A stretch of DNA of 64,000 bases from an uncultured Bacteroidaceae bacterium (GTDB lineage: Bacteria > Bacteroidota > Bacteroidia > Bacteroidales > Bacteroidaceae): the NCBI GenBank assembly GCA_934394435.1, contig CAKRRN010000003.1:1-64000 (forward strand), in the 5' to 3' direction. Made by a program: the position numbers and the translations under genes. Under the pieces are notes generated by a model. That model did no database searches. It was not told where the DNA came from and was given only the letters and a program-made list of their open reading frames with translations. Below are positions 44,540 to 53,865 of the stretch, one piece after another. The stretch's first letter is position 1. Each line of letters begins with the position of its first letter.

Positions 44540-45305
44540 GATGCCTAACCATCCGCAAACAGCAATCATATTGGGTACAGGACTTGGTCATTTGGCCGAG
44601 CGTATCGAGAAAATTTCCTGTATATCATACACTGAAATTCCTAATTTCCCCATATCCACAGTCGAGGGACATAGTGGACAACTTATTTTTGGCAGGTTGG
44701 GAGATAAGGATATCATGGCTATGGAGGGAAGATTCCATTACTATGAAGGCTACTCCATGCAGCAGGTTACCTTTCCTATACGTGTTATGTATGAGTTGGG
44801 CATCCAAACTCTTTTTGTAAGCAATGCGGCTGGAGGGACAAATCCAGATTTTAGCATTGGTGATATTATGATTATCACAGACCATATCAACTATATGCCT
44901 GAGAATCCTCTGCATGGTCCGAATTTGCCCACAGGTCCTCGATTCCCAGATATGAGCGAAGCTTATAGCCGGCAATTGATATCCTTGGCTGATAGCATAG
45001 CAAGAGAAAAAGGTATCAAAGTGCAGCATGGAGTATATCTTGCAACCCAAGGTCCAACCTATGAAACCCCAAGCGAATACCGTATGTTTGGTATTTGGGG
45101 GGCGGATGCCGTGGGAATGAGCACTGTACCAGAAGTCATCGTGGCTCGTCATTGTGGCATAAAGGTCTTTGGCATAAGTGTGATTACAGATATGGGAGTC
45201 AGCGGGCGGATTGTGAAGGTGACGCATGAGGACGTGCAACGTGCTGCCAATGAGGCTCAACCTCGTATGGCAACTATTATGGAGGAAATGATAAGACGTT
45301 TCTAA
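44496..45305 (+). CDS. punA: Purine nucleoside phosphorylase
   Basis: This encodes 269 residues of the trimeric PNP family. Phosphate- and base-site phrases are present: GTGLGHLAE, VEGHSGQLIFGR, MEGRFHYYEGYS, VSNAAGGTNP and GPTYETPSEYRM. It cleaves inosine and guanosine, yielding bases for salvage by Hpt. Start 44496 gives a start-of-family match (IQETATWLRDRM) and overlaps lpxK by 44 bases. thiL follows after 52 bases. Confidence 0.94.
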   Translation: MYAKIQETATWLRDRMPNHPQTAIILGTGLGHLAERIEKISCISYTEIPNFPISTVEGHSGQLIFGRLGDKDIMAMEGRFHYYEGYSMQQVTFPIRVMYELGIQTLFVSNAAGGTNPDFSIGDIMIITDHINYMPENPLHGPNLPTGPRFPDMSEAYSRQLISLADSIAREKGIKVQHGVYLATQGPTYETPSEYRMFGIWGADAVGMSTVPEVIVARHCGIKVFGISVITDMGVSGRIVKVTHEDVQRAANEAQPRMATIMEEMIRRF

Positions 45306-45357
45306 CATACAACAGATTTTTTTTGCAAAAACAACTCAAAAATACCGTACGACATCA

Positions 45358-46428
45358 ATGGAAATATCAGAACTTGGAGAATTTGGACTCATACGTCATC
45401 TCACGTCAGATATCAAACCAGAGAATAAATCAACTATTAAGGGGGTGGGTGATGATTGCGCCATTATCGCCCCAGAAGAAGGAATGCGCACGTTGGTCAC
45501 CACAGACCTGCTCATGGAGGGAGTACATTTCGATCTTACGTATGTGCCACTCTATTGTCTTGGCTACAAGTCTGTCATGGTAAACTTGAGCGATGTGTAT
45601 GCGATGGGAGGAATCCCTCGGCAAATTACGGTGAGTCTTGGTATAGGACGCCGTTTTACGGTAGAAGACATTGCAGAAATATACAGAGGCATGAGACAGG
45701 CATGTGCCAAGCATCATGTAGATATTGTTGGAGGTGACACTACCAGCAGTTTTACAGGACTTGCCATCAGTATAACTGCCATAGGGGAGGCTGCTCCTGA
45801 AGACATCATCTGCCGTAATGGTGCTCAGGATACAGATCTCATCTGCGTAAGTGGTGATTTGGGTGCTGCATACATGGGCTTGCAATTGCTCGAGCGCGAA
45901 CGTGCCGTATACAACCAGCAGCTGGCAGAGGCCAAGAAGTCTGGTAATAAGGAAGAGCTACGCAGACTGGAAGACTTCCAGCCCGATGTGAGTGGACGTG
46001 AGTATCTGCTGGAACGACAGTTGAAGCCAGAAGCACGAGGAGATATCATAGCCTTGCTACGTCAGTCTGGTATTCATCCCACCAGTATGATGGACATCAG
46101 CGATGGACTGAGTAGCGAACTTCTTCATATCTGCACTCAGAGTCATGTGGGCTGTCGTGTGTATGAAGAACGTATCCCTCTTGATTACCAAACAGCAGCC
46201 ATGGCTGAGGAACTGAATATGAACGTGTCTACCTGTGCTCTTAATGGCGGAGAAGACTATGAGTTGCTCTTTACCGTACCTCTTTCTGCCAACGATGCTA
46301 TAAGCAAATTAGAAGGCATCAAGATTATCGGTTACATCACACCCGAAGGTCAGGGGCGTAAACTCATCACCAGAGACGGTAATGAGTTCGACCTCAAGGC
46401 ACAAGGATGGAATCCGCTCAAGGATTAG
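45358..46428 (+). CDS. thiL: Thiamine-monophosphate kinase
   Basis: This encodes 356 residues. GVGDDCAIIAPEEG, TTDLLMEGVHFDL, MVNLSDVYAMGGIPRQITVSLG (key part NLSDVYAMGG) and VGGDTTSSFTGLAISITAIG (key part GGDTTSS) are the ThiL signatures. The C-terminal half has MMDISDGLSSEL and NGGEDYELLFTV. It makes thiamine diphosphate, the cofactor form. It ends before a long perfect hairpin. Confidence 0.95.
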   Translation: MEISELGEFGLIRHLTSDIKPENKSTIKGVGDDCAIIAPEEGMRTLVTTDLLMEGVHFDLTYVPLYCLGYKSVMVNLSDVYAMGGIPRQITVSLGIGRRFTVEDIAEIYRGMRQACAKHHVDIVGGDTTSSFTGLAISITAIGEAAPEDIICRNGAQDTDLICVSGDLGAAYMGLQLLERERAVYNQQLAEAKKSGNKEELRRLEDFQPDVSGREYLLERQLKPEARGDIIALLRQSGIHPTSMMDISDGLSSELLHICTQSHVGCRVYEERIPLDYQTAAMAEELNMNVSTCALNGGEDYELLFTVPLSANDAISKLEGIKIIGYITPEGQGRKLITRDGNEFDLKAQGWNPLKD

Positions 46429-46465
46429 TTCTCATCTTCTTTTTCTTGTGCTGAAGTAATATTCT

Positions 46466-46527
46466 AAAAGTGTCATCCGGCTATCAAGAGAATAATGTAA
46501 ACCTTCTGATAGCCGGATGACACTTTT
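46466..46527. terminator. Bidirectional terminator between thiL and the DUF2147 gene
   Basis: A perfect 21-bp stem (AAAAGTGTCATCCGGCTATCA in outline; 46466-46486 with 46507-46527) and a 20-base loop end in T runs on both strands, serving the two convergent genes. Confidence 0.93.
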
Positions 46528-46551
46528 TCGTTTTAGGGAGAGTCTCTTGTA

Positions 46552-46989
46552 CTAATCCATCTTCTTCCACTCGCTGGTGTCGTAGAGAGGCCCTATGTAA
46601 CCACGCATCTTGAGCACTTTGTCACCATCAAACCAAAGCTTCACTTTGTAAGTTTTTCCTTTTGTGGGATCGTAGATTTTTCCACCTGTCCACACCTTGT
46701 TTTTGCTGTCATACGTCACTTTGTCGATGAGCACAATCTGGTCTGCACGTACATTGCGTTTGCTCTTGTCGGGGTTACGTTCATCGGTACGTATGCTTCC
46801 GTCCTCTTTCTTAAGGTTGTCCACCCAGGTCACTTGTGCACGATAGCCGTCCTCGTGCTTGTAAACTTTCACTTTGCTTGTCACTCCGTTGCGCTCTACC
46901 TTGTAGTTGCCCACAATCTTGTCGCTCTGGGCCAACAGGCTACTTGCTGCCAGCATGAGGCAGACGAGCATACTCATTACTTTTTTCAT
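46552..46989 (-). CDS. DUF2147 family secreted protein
   Basis: From ATG 46989 this encodes 145 residues; longer starts to 47178 lack a signal peptide. The signal region reads MKKVMSMLVCLMLAASSLLA. KIVGNYKVERNGVTSKVKVY and GKIYDPTKGKTYKVKLWFDGD (key part YDPTKGKTYKVKLW), then LKMRGYIG match DUF2147, periplasmic proteins of unknown function. A TATCTTTG box is found about 40 bases upstream on the minus strand. Confidence 0.88.
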   Translation of the reverse strand: MKKVMSMLVCLMLAASSLLAQSDKIVGNYKVERNGVTSKVKVYKHEDGYRAQVTWVDNLKKEDGSIRTDERNPDKSKRNVRADQIVLIDKVTYDSKNKVWTGGKIYDPTKGKTYKVKLWFDGDKVLKMRGYIGPLYDTSEWKKMD

Positions 46990-47027
46990 AACTTGTCCTT
47001 TGTTATAATATATGTCTTTTCGGGCTG

Positions 47028-47035
47028 CAAAGATA
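47028..47035 (-). promoter_or_regulatory. -7 box of the DUF2147 gene (TATCTTTG)
   Basis: Read on the minus strand, TATCTTTG is about 39 bases upstream of the ATG. A -33 element is not clear. Confidence 0.6.
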
Positions 47036-47315
47036 CAATGAATGTGGGATTGAAACGATGGAAAATGAATAAAAATTGCGCATAGTTGATGTTTTGTGTG
47101 CAATTCTGTTGTTGGTATTTGCACAGTTGTTGTCGTTGCTGTATTATTGTGGAGACAAGAAGGGCGATTATCTTCCAATAGATATCAAGAACCATTATCC
47201 CCAATCGGCAGTTAGACCGAAACAAAGAGCACATTCCTCCGATGAATAGTTATTCTTCAATCCCTATCAACCTTTCTTCTGGTATCTTGTTTCCTGCTTT
47301 GTCTCTAAATAGCCC

Positions 47316-47398
47316 TCTATGCCTTCGACATGTCTGAAAACAATCTGCTCGAAAAAAGACTAATATGAATCAGTATCTAATGACCGATTTGGGTTAAA
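47316..47398 (+). repeat. Dispersed ~85-bp repeat, copy 1
   Basis: This aligns with 53772-53865. Shared blocks include TATGC-TTCGA, AAAGACTAATA and CTAATGACnGATT-GGG-TAAAAA, with single-base differences and a short gap. Confidence 0.75.
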
Positions 47399-47430
47399 AA
47401 GTGATGGATGAGTATGAAGGAAAACAAAGA

Positions 47431-47468
47431 GGGGGAGCATGACATTAAGGCCATGCCCCCCCCCCCCC
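47431..47468 (-). terminator. Hairpin with C-run ending the GH106 gene
   Basis: GGGGGaGCATG (47431-47441) pairs with CATGCCCCCC (from 47452), and the C stretch runs to 47468 (13 C). On the minus strand the hairpin is followed by TCTTTGTTTTCC, in line with a terminator for the gene at 47549-50647. Confidence 0.65.
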
Positions 47469-47548
47469 TTCTTGGTTGTAGGCTGTTATAATTCTTTTTT
47501 TGCTTTCGGAAAGCTATTTTCCTGTGTTCTCAAACGCGATGTTCGGTT

Positions 47549-50500
47549 TTAATTAAGTAGTCTTACAGGACCGATAAGCCCAGATTCTTGCAGGGGCGAG
47601 TCGGCGTGCCAGGGATTGACACTCGTCCAGGTGGGACGCTCCTGCTCGGGTAACTTCTGATCTCCGATAAGACGGTTCTGCCAGTTGTTTACTACTTCTA
47701 CGCGCAGGGTATTCACTCCCTTGTGTAGAAGTTTGCTTATGTTGAGGCGGTAGGGGGCAGTCCACACGCCACCCGCATAGTGGTCGTTGACATACACACG
47801 TGCCATCACCATCACCTTGCCCAGGTCGAGCCATACAGGTTGCTGGACTTCTTTCTTTAATTTGAAGGTATTGCTGTAGGTAGCTGTCCCTGAGAAGTAG
47901 CGGATGCGGTCATCCTGATTGTCGTTCCATGCCTGCAGACTATCCATCGTACAACCTTCTTCTGGACCACGCATCCCTTGCTGGAATGTCACCTTCCAGG
48001 GTGTTTCGATGGTGAGCAGAGCTTGTTTCTCTGCAGGAGAGTAGGTGAGGAGTGCGCTGTCGGTCTCTTCGCTGAAAACGATGAAGGCACTCTCATTGCC
48101 TTCCAGATGCAGGTTGGCTGTGGAGATAGAACCATTGTCTTGCACGTCAATCTTCATTCGTTCAGCAGTTACGGGATTCCATATCTCGGCTTTCATACCA
48201 CTTACACGGAACTGCGGTTGCAGATTCTGTGGTTGGTCGCTCTGGTTACTCACGAAGTAAATCTCCTTGCCTGGAAGACTACGGTGTATGAAGGCAAATG
48301 GTTTATGACTGTCCACATAACAGTCAGGCTTGATACCCATGTTGTCAAGTACGCTCTTCAGACTTGTGCCGGCAGGGAAAACTTTGCCCTTGCCCCAGTT
48401 GCTACTGTTCCACATCTGGTCTGCCAGGCTTTTTACTTCTTGATCAGCCTTTGGCCAATTTTGCATACTGGGTGAAGAAACAGGCTTCGGACCGATGATG
48501 GTAAGTCCTTCTTTTACCAGTCTGGAAATATCTGCCAATACTTCTGGGCGCATTGTCTGTTGGTTGGGAAGCACCAGAGTGCGATAGGTCATGCCTGTTG
48601 CTAGACAAAGGCGACCATTGCTCACCCATGCCGAATGCAACACTTCGGCATTCAGATAGTCGAAACTATAGCCACGAGGCAGGGCAGGGTTGCACTCTCC
48701 TGTCATCTTTGGCGCGTCCTCACCTATGTAATAAGCTACATCAGCAACATAGCTACCTTGCTGGAGCATCATGTTACAGCGGCGCAGATAGTCGGTAAAG
48801 AGATCCATCTGAGAGAACCATGTATTCTTGCGCTGGAAGTCATTTCCGAAGGGGGCGCTTACTCCAGGTAGTGTCTCGTCATCGGGTTGCTGGATGAAGA
48901 GATGTAGGAGTGTGGCGTTTATGCCCTCACAGAAGAAGCGGTCGGTGCGTTGCTTCATTACAGCAGGATAGCGACTGAAATTCGGACCACCTGCGGTACA
49001 TGACTCAGCCCATACCTTACGCTTGCCATAGATATGTGCACACGAACTGGCAGCACGGTTTTCTATGTCGCCCAATGAGCCTTCGCTCCAGAACTCTCCT
49101 GCTACTTCATCGCTCTGTCCTCCGTACATCAGAAACTCACTTGGGAATCCCCAGTGTCCGTAGCACTCAAGCCAGGTGGTGAGTCCATGACGGTGACTGG
49201 CTTCGCGCAATCCACCTACATAATCATAGGCTACCCGATCGGCCACAAGTCGACGTAAGTCCCACAGGAAACGTTCGCTTTTGTCCTGCGATCCGATGAC
49301 GGTTCCGTAGAGCGTAGGGATATAGGGTATGGGGTCATAGCCGTAACGTGTGCGGAATGATTCCACCATGTCGTCTGTCCAGTTTAGACCGCCTGTCTCA
49401 TAGCTGTCCTCAACCACAATCTTAAAGGTAGAGCGATCCTCAGCAGGAATACGTCGCAAGAGTTCGCCCAGGAAGGCATCGAAGTGGCTTGCCACATGCT
49501 GGCGGCTCATCTTGTCCACCTCATATCCTGTGGCTTCTTTGCTGGCTGGTGCGTTGGTGACACCCGTGGGGGCCATGCCTGTACGCAGAATAGTCCATTC
49601 GCCTTTGGGAGCTTTCCACGTTAGCGTACCGTTTTCCTTCATCAGACCTGTCAGATCAATGACTTCGGATGGCTGTGTCACGTTTACGCCCTTTGGCTCC
49701 TGTTGCGTTGCCCACATATATTCTCTCCACATGGGCAGGGGTGTCTGGAACATCTTGGCCAGTGATTTCTCGGCATACCGTTCTACCTTGGGGAGGTCGG
49801 TCAAACGTGCTTGGAAGTGACAATTTTGTGGACCTCCTGTGGTGATGAGACGCAAGTCTTGTGTCTGCACATCGGGCAGGTCAATGCTGATGGGTGACCA
49901 GGGAACGAAGCCTACATTTGGATTTACGTTGGTACGATCGAGATGTGCGATTTTCACATCCTCGTACTTGTCACCTTTCTTGACCTGTATCTTTATGTCG
50001 GCAAGCAGATACTGATTGGTAGTGAAGGTGATGTTGCGCAATGTGGTGACGGCATTCAAGTGAATGTCTGTAGTTTGATCTTTGCCTGCCTGCTTGTCTA
50101 TTGTGACCAATGTGTCAAGGCTGGCAGTGTGTTGCGGCAAAGCAAGAATGCGCACATCAGTTGTCTCCTTGCCCAGCGAGGGTAGCTGGATGACTTGCTC
50201 CTTACCGTTGCCATGTACCTGTGTGCTCACTTCCTTGAGATAGCGCATACTTTGCTCTGGCTTTATCCATGGTCCTCCGCTCTGCGACCATCCGGGACAG
50301 TTGAATATACCTATCTCTATGTCCAGTTCGCCAGCTCGTTTGAGGGCAGCATGCATCACATCCCACCATTCTGGTGTGAGCACTTTGATGTTGCCAGGTT
50401 TTACTTCATCCTGCCATATGTTTCCAATGTAGGCACGTGTGATGCCTGCTTTCTTCATGGCTTCCAAATCGTGCTTTACACCTTCCACAGAGATGTTGTC

Positions 50501-50647
50501 GCTCATCCAATACCAGTAGACAGCAACCCGTTGGTCATCTGGGATGCGTTCGAATTTCTCTTGCAGTGAGTCGGCATGTACTGCGGTCCCCATCAGACTG
50601 CCCAGACATAGCAGTCCCACAGATAGTTTCTTTGCGAAGTGAATCAT
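47549..50647 (-). CDS. GH106 alpha-L-rhamnosidase-like glycosidase
   Basis: This encodes 1032 residues with a signal peptide (ending GTAVHADS). The opening of the mature part, VAVYWYWMSDNISVEGVKHDLEAMKKAGITRAYIGN (key parts YWYWMSDN and DLEAMKKAGI), is the GH106 (PF17132) start. GIFNCPGWSQSGGPWI and the Glu-containing TFKIVVEDSYETGGLNW lie within the catalytic barrel. A C-terminal galactose-binding-like domain (WLDLGKVMVMARVYVNDHYAGG) closes the protein. It removes terminal rhamnose from plant pectins or similar glycans. No polysaccharide-utilisation transporter is adjacent. Confidence 0.88.
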   Translation of the reverse strand: MIHFAKKLSVGLLCLGSLMGTAVHADSLQEKFERIPDDQRVAVYWYWMSDNISVEGVKHDLEAMKKAGITRAYIGNIWQDEVKPGNIKVLTPEWWDVMHAALKRAGELDIEIGIFNCPGWSQSGGPWIKPEQSMRYLKEVSTQVHGNGKEQVIQLPSLGKETTDVRILALPQHTASLDTLVTIDKQAGKDQTTDIHLNAVTTLRNITFTTNQYLLADIKIQVKKGDKYEDVKIAHLDRTNVNPNVGFVPWSPISIDLPDVQTQDLRLITTGGPQNCHFQARLTDLPKVERYAEKSLAKMFQTPLPMWREYMWATQQEPKGVNVTQPSEVIDLTGLMKENGTLTWKAPKGEWTILRTGMAPTGVTNAPASKEATGYEVDKMSRQHVASHFDAFLGELLRRIPAEDRSTFKIVVEDSYETGGLNWTDDMVESFRTRYGYDPIPYIPTLYGTVIGSQDKSERFLWDLRRLVADRVAYDYVGGLREASHRHGLTTWLECYGHWGFPSEFLMYGGQSDEVAGEFWSEGSLGDIENRAASSCAHIYGKRKVWAESCTAGGPNFSRYPAVMKQRTDRFFCEGINATLLHLFIQQPDDETLPGVSAPFGNDFQRKNTWFSQMDLFTDYLRRCNMMLQQGSYVADVAYYIGEDAPKMTGECNPALPRGYSFDYLNAEVLHSAWVSNGRLCLATGMTYRTLVLPNQQTMRPEVLADISRLVKEGLTIIGPKPVSSPSMQNWPKADQEVKSLADQMWNSSNWGKGKVFPAGTSLKSVLDNMGIKPDCYVDSHKPFAFIHRSLPGKEIYFVSNQSDQPQNLQPQFRVSGMKAEIWNPVTAERMKIDVQDNGSISTANLHLEGNESAFIVFSEETDSALLTYSPAEKQALLTIETPWKVTFQQGMRGPEEGCTMDSLQAWNDNQDDRIRYFSGTATYSNTFKLKKEVQQPVWLDLGKVMVMARVYVNDHYAGGVWTAPYRLNISKLLHKGVNTLRVEVVNNWQNRLIGDQKLPEQERPTWTSVNPWHADSPLQESGLIGPVRLLN

Positions 50648-50702
50648 TATTTTCTATTTATTTTTAGTTAGTCCTTATATAAATATATAATGTATAGTAT
50701 GC

Positions 50703-50747
50703 TGCCAGAAGGCGGGATGTCTTGCATGGCTATCTCGTCTTCTGGCA
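50703..50747 (-). terminator. Hairpin after the DUF2027-Smr gene
   Basis: TGCCAGAAG (50703-50711) pairs with CTTCTGGCA (50739-50747). There is no strong T run on the minus strand, so its terminator role is tentative. The same gap holds the start region of the GH106 gene. Confidence 0.5.
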
Positions 50748-50754
50748 ACTTTTA

Positions 50755-51861
50755 TTAGTTAATGCGTACCAGAGTGGCTCCATATCCGTATTCGCGGAAG
50801 GAGGCATCCTGTACGGTGCATTGCTTATAGCGGTATTTGAGTTCCTGCAGGATGTTCTTGCGCAACACGCCCTCGCCCTTTCCGTGGATAAAGACGATGC
50901 GTTGTCCCTTATGTTTCATATTCTCATCCATCACCTTGCGAAATTCTTTCATTTGCGCCATCAGTATGTCTCCGCTGCTCAGTCCACTGGTGTCATCAAG
51001 CAATTCCTCTGCATGCAGGTCAATAACAAGCTCTTCGGGTTTTGTACTTGGTTTCGACTGGTGCTGCTTGCTCTCGGCTGGTTTCTGCTCTTTGTTTGGA
51101 GTCGCTCCAAGCAGAGCCTCCCTCATCTGTTCTGCATCTGCAAAAACCGTACGCACCGATTTGTCATCGCGTACAACGCTCACCGTCCAGCAGGGATCAT
51201 GGAAAAACTCATCAGGCTGGAAGGTGTGCAGCTTGTAGAACTTGGTGCAGTCAAGCCTCAGTTCGGTGCTCAAGGCAGGCTTCAGCATGAAGGTCTTGTC
51301 TTGCTTCCATGCCAAAGTCTGTATGCACAGGCGTTCGAGCGAAGCCAGTTCCGTTCGCTCTATGTCCGTAATGAACAATTTACTGTTGGGTTCTACCACG
51401 GCATTGAACATCGCGCTCCATGCAGCTCCGTCTGTTTTCAGAATTAAGGTTTGTACGTAGTAGTTGCTGTCGTTTACAACGTAAGCCTCAAAGCTGGTGG
51501 AGGAAATCTCCTTCACGTTGGCAGGCAAAAAGCTCAGGTAAAGGTTTAGTTGGTCTCCTCCCTTGCGCTCCTGCGCTTTGGGCTTGAAGGTGACAGGCTT
51601 GTCGGCTGGTTCCCATTCGTTTTCTTCAGCTTTGGGTTGCTTTTTGGGTTGTTTGGCTCCCTTGCTTGTTGCTGTATGCGTACCCGTGTTCACCTTGCCT
51701 ATGTCATAGTCATCTTCATCCACGATGACCACCTCTTTTCTCAACATGGGTATCTCGAACCCATCCTCATCCTCTACGAGCACGATGTCTTTGCCCTGAA
51801 ATCCACTTACGCGTCCGCCTCCCACTTCGGAGAGGAAACGCACCTTGTCACCTATATTCAT
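50755..51861 (-). CDS. DUF2027 and Smr domain protein
   Basis: This encodes 368 residues. An N-terminal KOW-like segment (GDKVRFLSEVGGGRVSGF) is followed by a DUF2027 beta-rich domain (about 115-260), a charged linker, and a C-terminal Smr domain with IDLHAEEL and the nuclease-like motif FIHGKGEGVLRKNI. Smr domains cut or bind nucleic acids; the domain combination is common in Bacteroidetes but the role is unknown. It is divergent from queA, whose start is 106 bases away. Confidence 0.9.
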   Translation of the reverse strand: MNIGDKVRFLSEVGGGRVSGFQGKDIVLVEDEDGFEIPMLRKEVVIVDEDDYDIGKVNTGTHTATSKGAKQPKKQPKAEENEWEPADKPVTFKPKAQERKGGDQLNLYLSFLPANVKEISSTSFEAYVVNDSNYYVQTLILKTDGAAWSAMFNAVVEPNSKLFITDIERTELASLERLCIQTLAWKQDKTFMLKPALSTELRLDCTKFYKLHTFQPDEFFHDPCWTVSVVRDDKSVRTVFADAEQMREALLGATPNKEQKPAESKQHQSKPSTKPEELVIDLHAEELLDDTSGLSSGDILMAQMKEFRKVMDENMKHKGQRIVFIHGKGEGVLRKNILQELKYRYKQCTVQDASFREYGYGATLVRIN

Positions 51862-51947
51862 CTCTTATCAGTCTTTTACATTCTTCTCAAGACACAAATT
51901 TAAGGCTTTTCTACGGAAAATAGAGGTATTCTGCCCCCGAAAATCTG

Positions 51948-51955
51948 TAACTTTG
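51948..51955 (+). promoter_or_regulatory. -7 box (TAACTTTG) close to queA
   Basis: TAACTTTG lies 11 bases before the ATG at 51967. The leader would be only a few bases long. No good -33 element is seen. Confidence 0.5.
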
Positions 51956-51966
51956 CAGACGAAGAA

Positions 51967-53226
51967 ATGAATGATATGAAAACAAAGGAAATACAGATAA
52001 GCGATTACAACTATCCGTTGCCCGACGAGCGCATTGCTAAGTTTCCACTTCCAGAGCGGGACAGTAGTAAGCTACTCGTCTATCAGCATGGCAAGGTGAG
52101 CCACACAGGATTCCGCTCCTTGCCTTCACTTCTGCCTCAAGGAGCGCTCATGGTGTTCAACAATACACGTGTGATACAGGCACGTCTGCACTTTCGCAAG
52201 GATAGTGTGGATGGGCAGACACAGGGAGCCCTCATTGAGGTTTTCCTGCTTGAGCCAGCTTCTCCTGTGGAATATCAAGAGAATTTCTCCTCGCGCGGAC
52301 ATTGCCAGTGGCATTGTATGATAGGTAATCTGAAGAAATGGAAGGAGGGTGCATTACACCGTACCATACATATTGGGGATGAGGATATCGTACTTTCTGC
52401 TACCCGTCAGACACAAACCCAAGGCACATCGCACTTAGTCGATTTCCAGTGGAACGGTGATGCCACATGGGCAGAGCTACTTGATGCGATAGGCGAGTTA
52501 CCCATTCCTCCCTACCTTAATCGCAAGACGGAGGCTTCGGATCTGGTCACCTACCAGACCGTATATAGTCGTATCAAGGGTAGTGTGGCTGCTCCCACGG
52601 CAGGACTGCATTTCACAGAGCGTGTGCTGACAGATATAGATGCACGTGGCATAGAACGTCAAGAAGTGACATTACACGTAGGTGCTGGCACATTCAAACC
52701 TGTGAAGAGCGAGAACATCGGTGGGCACGACATGCACACAGAGCATATCTCTGTCAACCGTAGCGTGCTACAGGCCCTGCTTGACCATAATGCCGAAGCC
52801 ATAGCTGTGGGAACCACTTCGGTACGTACACTGGAGAGCCTCTATTATATGGGTATTCATGCTCATCACTTGATGCAGGAGGGCAAAGACACTGGCGACG
52901 GTGAGGAGTTGCACATACAGCAGTGGGAACCTTATGAGAATGAGGATACGCAGCCCATAGCCACAGATGCTATCGGCTGGCTACTATACTATATGGACGC
53001 TCATGGATTGGATGTGTTACATTCGAGTACGCAGATTATCATTGCTCCAGGCTACGTTTATCATATTGTGAAGATGATGGTCACCAACTTCCATCAGCCC
53101 CAGAGCACCCTGCTCCTGCTGGTAAGTGCTTTTGTCAATGGCGATTGGAAAAGGATCTATGACTATGCCCTTGCCCATGACTTCCGTTTTCTCAGTTACG
53201 GTGACTCTTCATTGTTGATACCATGA
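51967..53226 (+). CDS. queA: S-adenosylmethionine:tRNA ribosyltransferase-isomerase
   Basis: This encodes 419 residues, somewhat longer than the typical enzyme. YPLPDERIAKFPLPERDSSKLLV (key part DERIAKFPL), MVFNNTRVIQARLHF, GSVAAPTAGLHFT and VTLHVGAGTFKPVK are signatures. It adds the cyclopentene-diol unit in queuosine synthesis at the tRNA wobble base. Start 51967 or the in-frame ATG at 51976. The Nudix gene overlaps its last codon by 4 bases (ATGA). Confidence 0.95.
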   Translation: MNDMKTKEIQISDYNYPLPDERIAKFPLPERDSSKLLVYQHGKVSHTGFRSLPSLLPQGALMVFNNTRVIQARLHFRKDSVDGQTQGALIEVFLLEPASPVEYQENFSSRGHCQWHCMIGNLKKWKEGALHRTIHIGDEDIVLSATRQTQTQGTSHLVDFQWNGDATWAELLDAIGELPIPPYLNRKTEASDLVTYQTVYSRIKGSVAAPTAGLHFTERVLTDIDARGIERQEVTLHVGAGTFKPVKSENIGGHDMHTEHISVNRSVLQALLDHNAEAIAVGTTSVRTLESLYYMGIHAHHLMQEGKDTGDGEELHIQQWEPYENEDTQPIATDAIGWLLYYMDAHGLDVLHSSTQIIIAPGYVYHIVKMMVTNFHQPQSTLLLLVSAFVNGDWKRIYDYALAHDFRFLSYGDSSLLIP

Positions 53227-53759
53227 TTGCTGTAGGAAAGGACAATGCGGAGGAGATGTTTCCCCTTGTGGACGAGGATGGGAACATCACGGGAGCTGCT
53301 ACACGTGGCGAGTGTCATAGTGGCAGTATGCTCCTGCATCCAGTCGTACACTTGCATGTGTTCAATTCGCGGGGTGAAGTATATCTGCAGCATCGACCTA
53401 CATGGAAGGATATACAGCCTGACAAATGGGATACAGCAGTAGGAGGACATGTCGATTTGGGTGAGAGTGTTGCACAGGCTTTACAGCGTGAGGCTGGTGA
53501 GGAGTTGGGGCTTGATATTTCTCAAATGAAGGTAGAACTGTTGGGGCATTACGTCTTTCAGTCTTCTCGCGAACGTGAATTGGTCTTCTCTCACCGTGTT
53601 GTCTGGGATGGAGAGATTAGCCCTAGCGCAGAGACCGATGGGGGACGTTTTTGGTCAATGACAGAACTACGTGACTCTTGGGGTAAGGATGTTTTTACTC
53701 CCAATTTCAAGAGTGAGTTTCAGAGGCTTTTTGGAAGTACCCTTCTTGGTGTGGAGTGA
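53223..53759 (+). CDS. Nudix hydrolase
   Basis: This encodes 178 residues. The Nudix box is complete (residues 75-97: GHVDLGES, then QREAGEELGL), with the catalytic RE and EE pairs. The fold before it (VHLHVFNSRGEVYLQHR) resembles the YfcD/IPP-isomerase-like group. It likely hydrolyses a nucleoside diphosphate linkage; the substrate is unknown. Translation is coupled to queA through the ATGA overlap. Confidence 0.9.
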   Translation: MIAVGKDNAEEMFPLVDEDGNITGAATRGECHSGSMLLHPVVHLHVFNSRGEVYLQHRPTWKDIQPDKWDTAVGGHVDLGESVAQALQREAGEELGLDISQMKVELLGHYVFQSSRERELVFSHRVVWDGEISPSAETDGGRFWSMTELRDSWGKDVFTPNFKSEFQRLFGSTLLGVE

Positions 53760-53771
53760 GTCTCATTTATA

Positions 53772-53865
53772 GCTCGTTATGCTTTCGATATATCAGAAAG
53801 AATAGCATGTGTACGAGATAAAGACTAATAGAAAATGGAGTCTAATGACTGATTGGGATAAAAAG
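53772..53865 (+). repeat. Dispersed ~85-bp repeat, copy 2
   Basis: This aligns with 47316-47398 over most of its length, ending in CTAATGACTGATT-GGG-TAAAAA. A further half-copy of the core (ATGTCCGATTTAAGATAAAAA) lies at about 53922-53942. Confidence 0.75.

Larger units (their letters stand above)
46990..47548. other. Gene-less stretch with dispersed repeats
   Basis: It holds the DUF2147 promoter, a degenerate inverted copy of the dispersed element (CCCCAATCGGCAGTTAGAC, about 47200-47218), a good copy (CTAATGACCGATTTGGG, 47376-47392) inside an 85-bp repeat, and the hairpin and C-run that end the GH106 gene. No ORF is convincing. Confidence 0.6.

Noticed and set aside
46990..47178. 63-residue N-terminal extension of the DUF2147 protein
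   Set aside because: It would put the hydrophobic signal in the middle and crosses the likely promoter.
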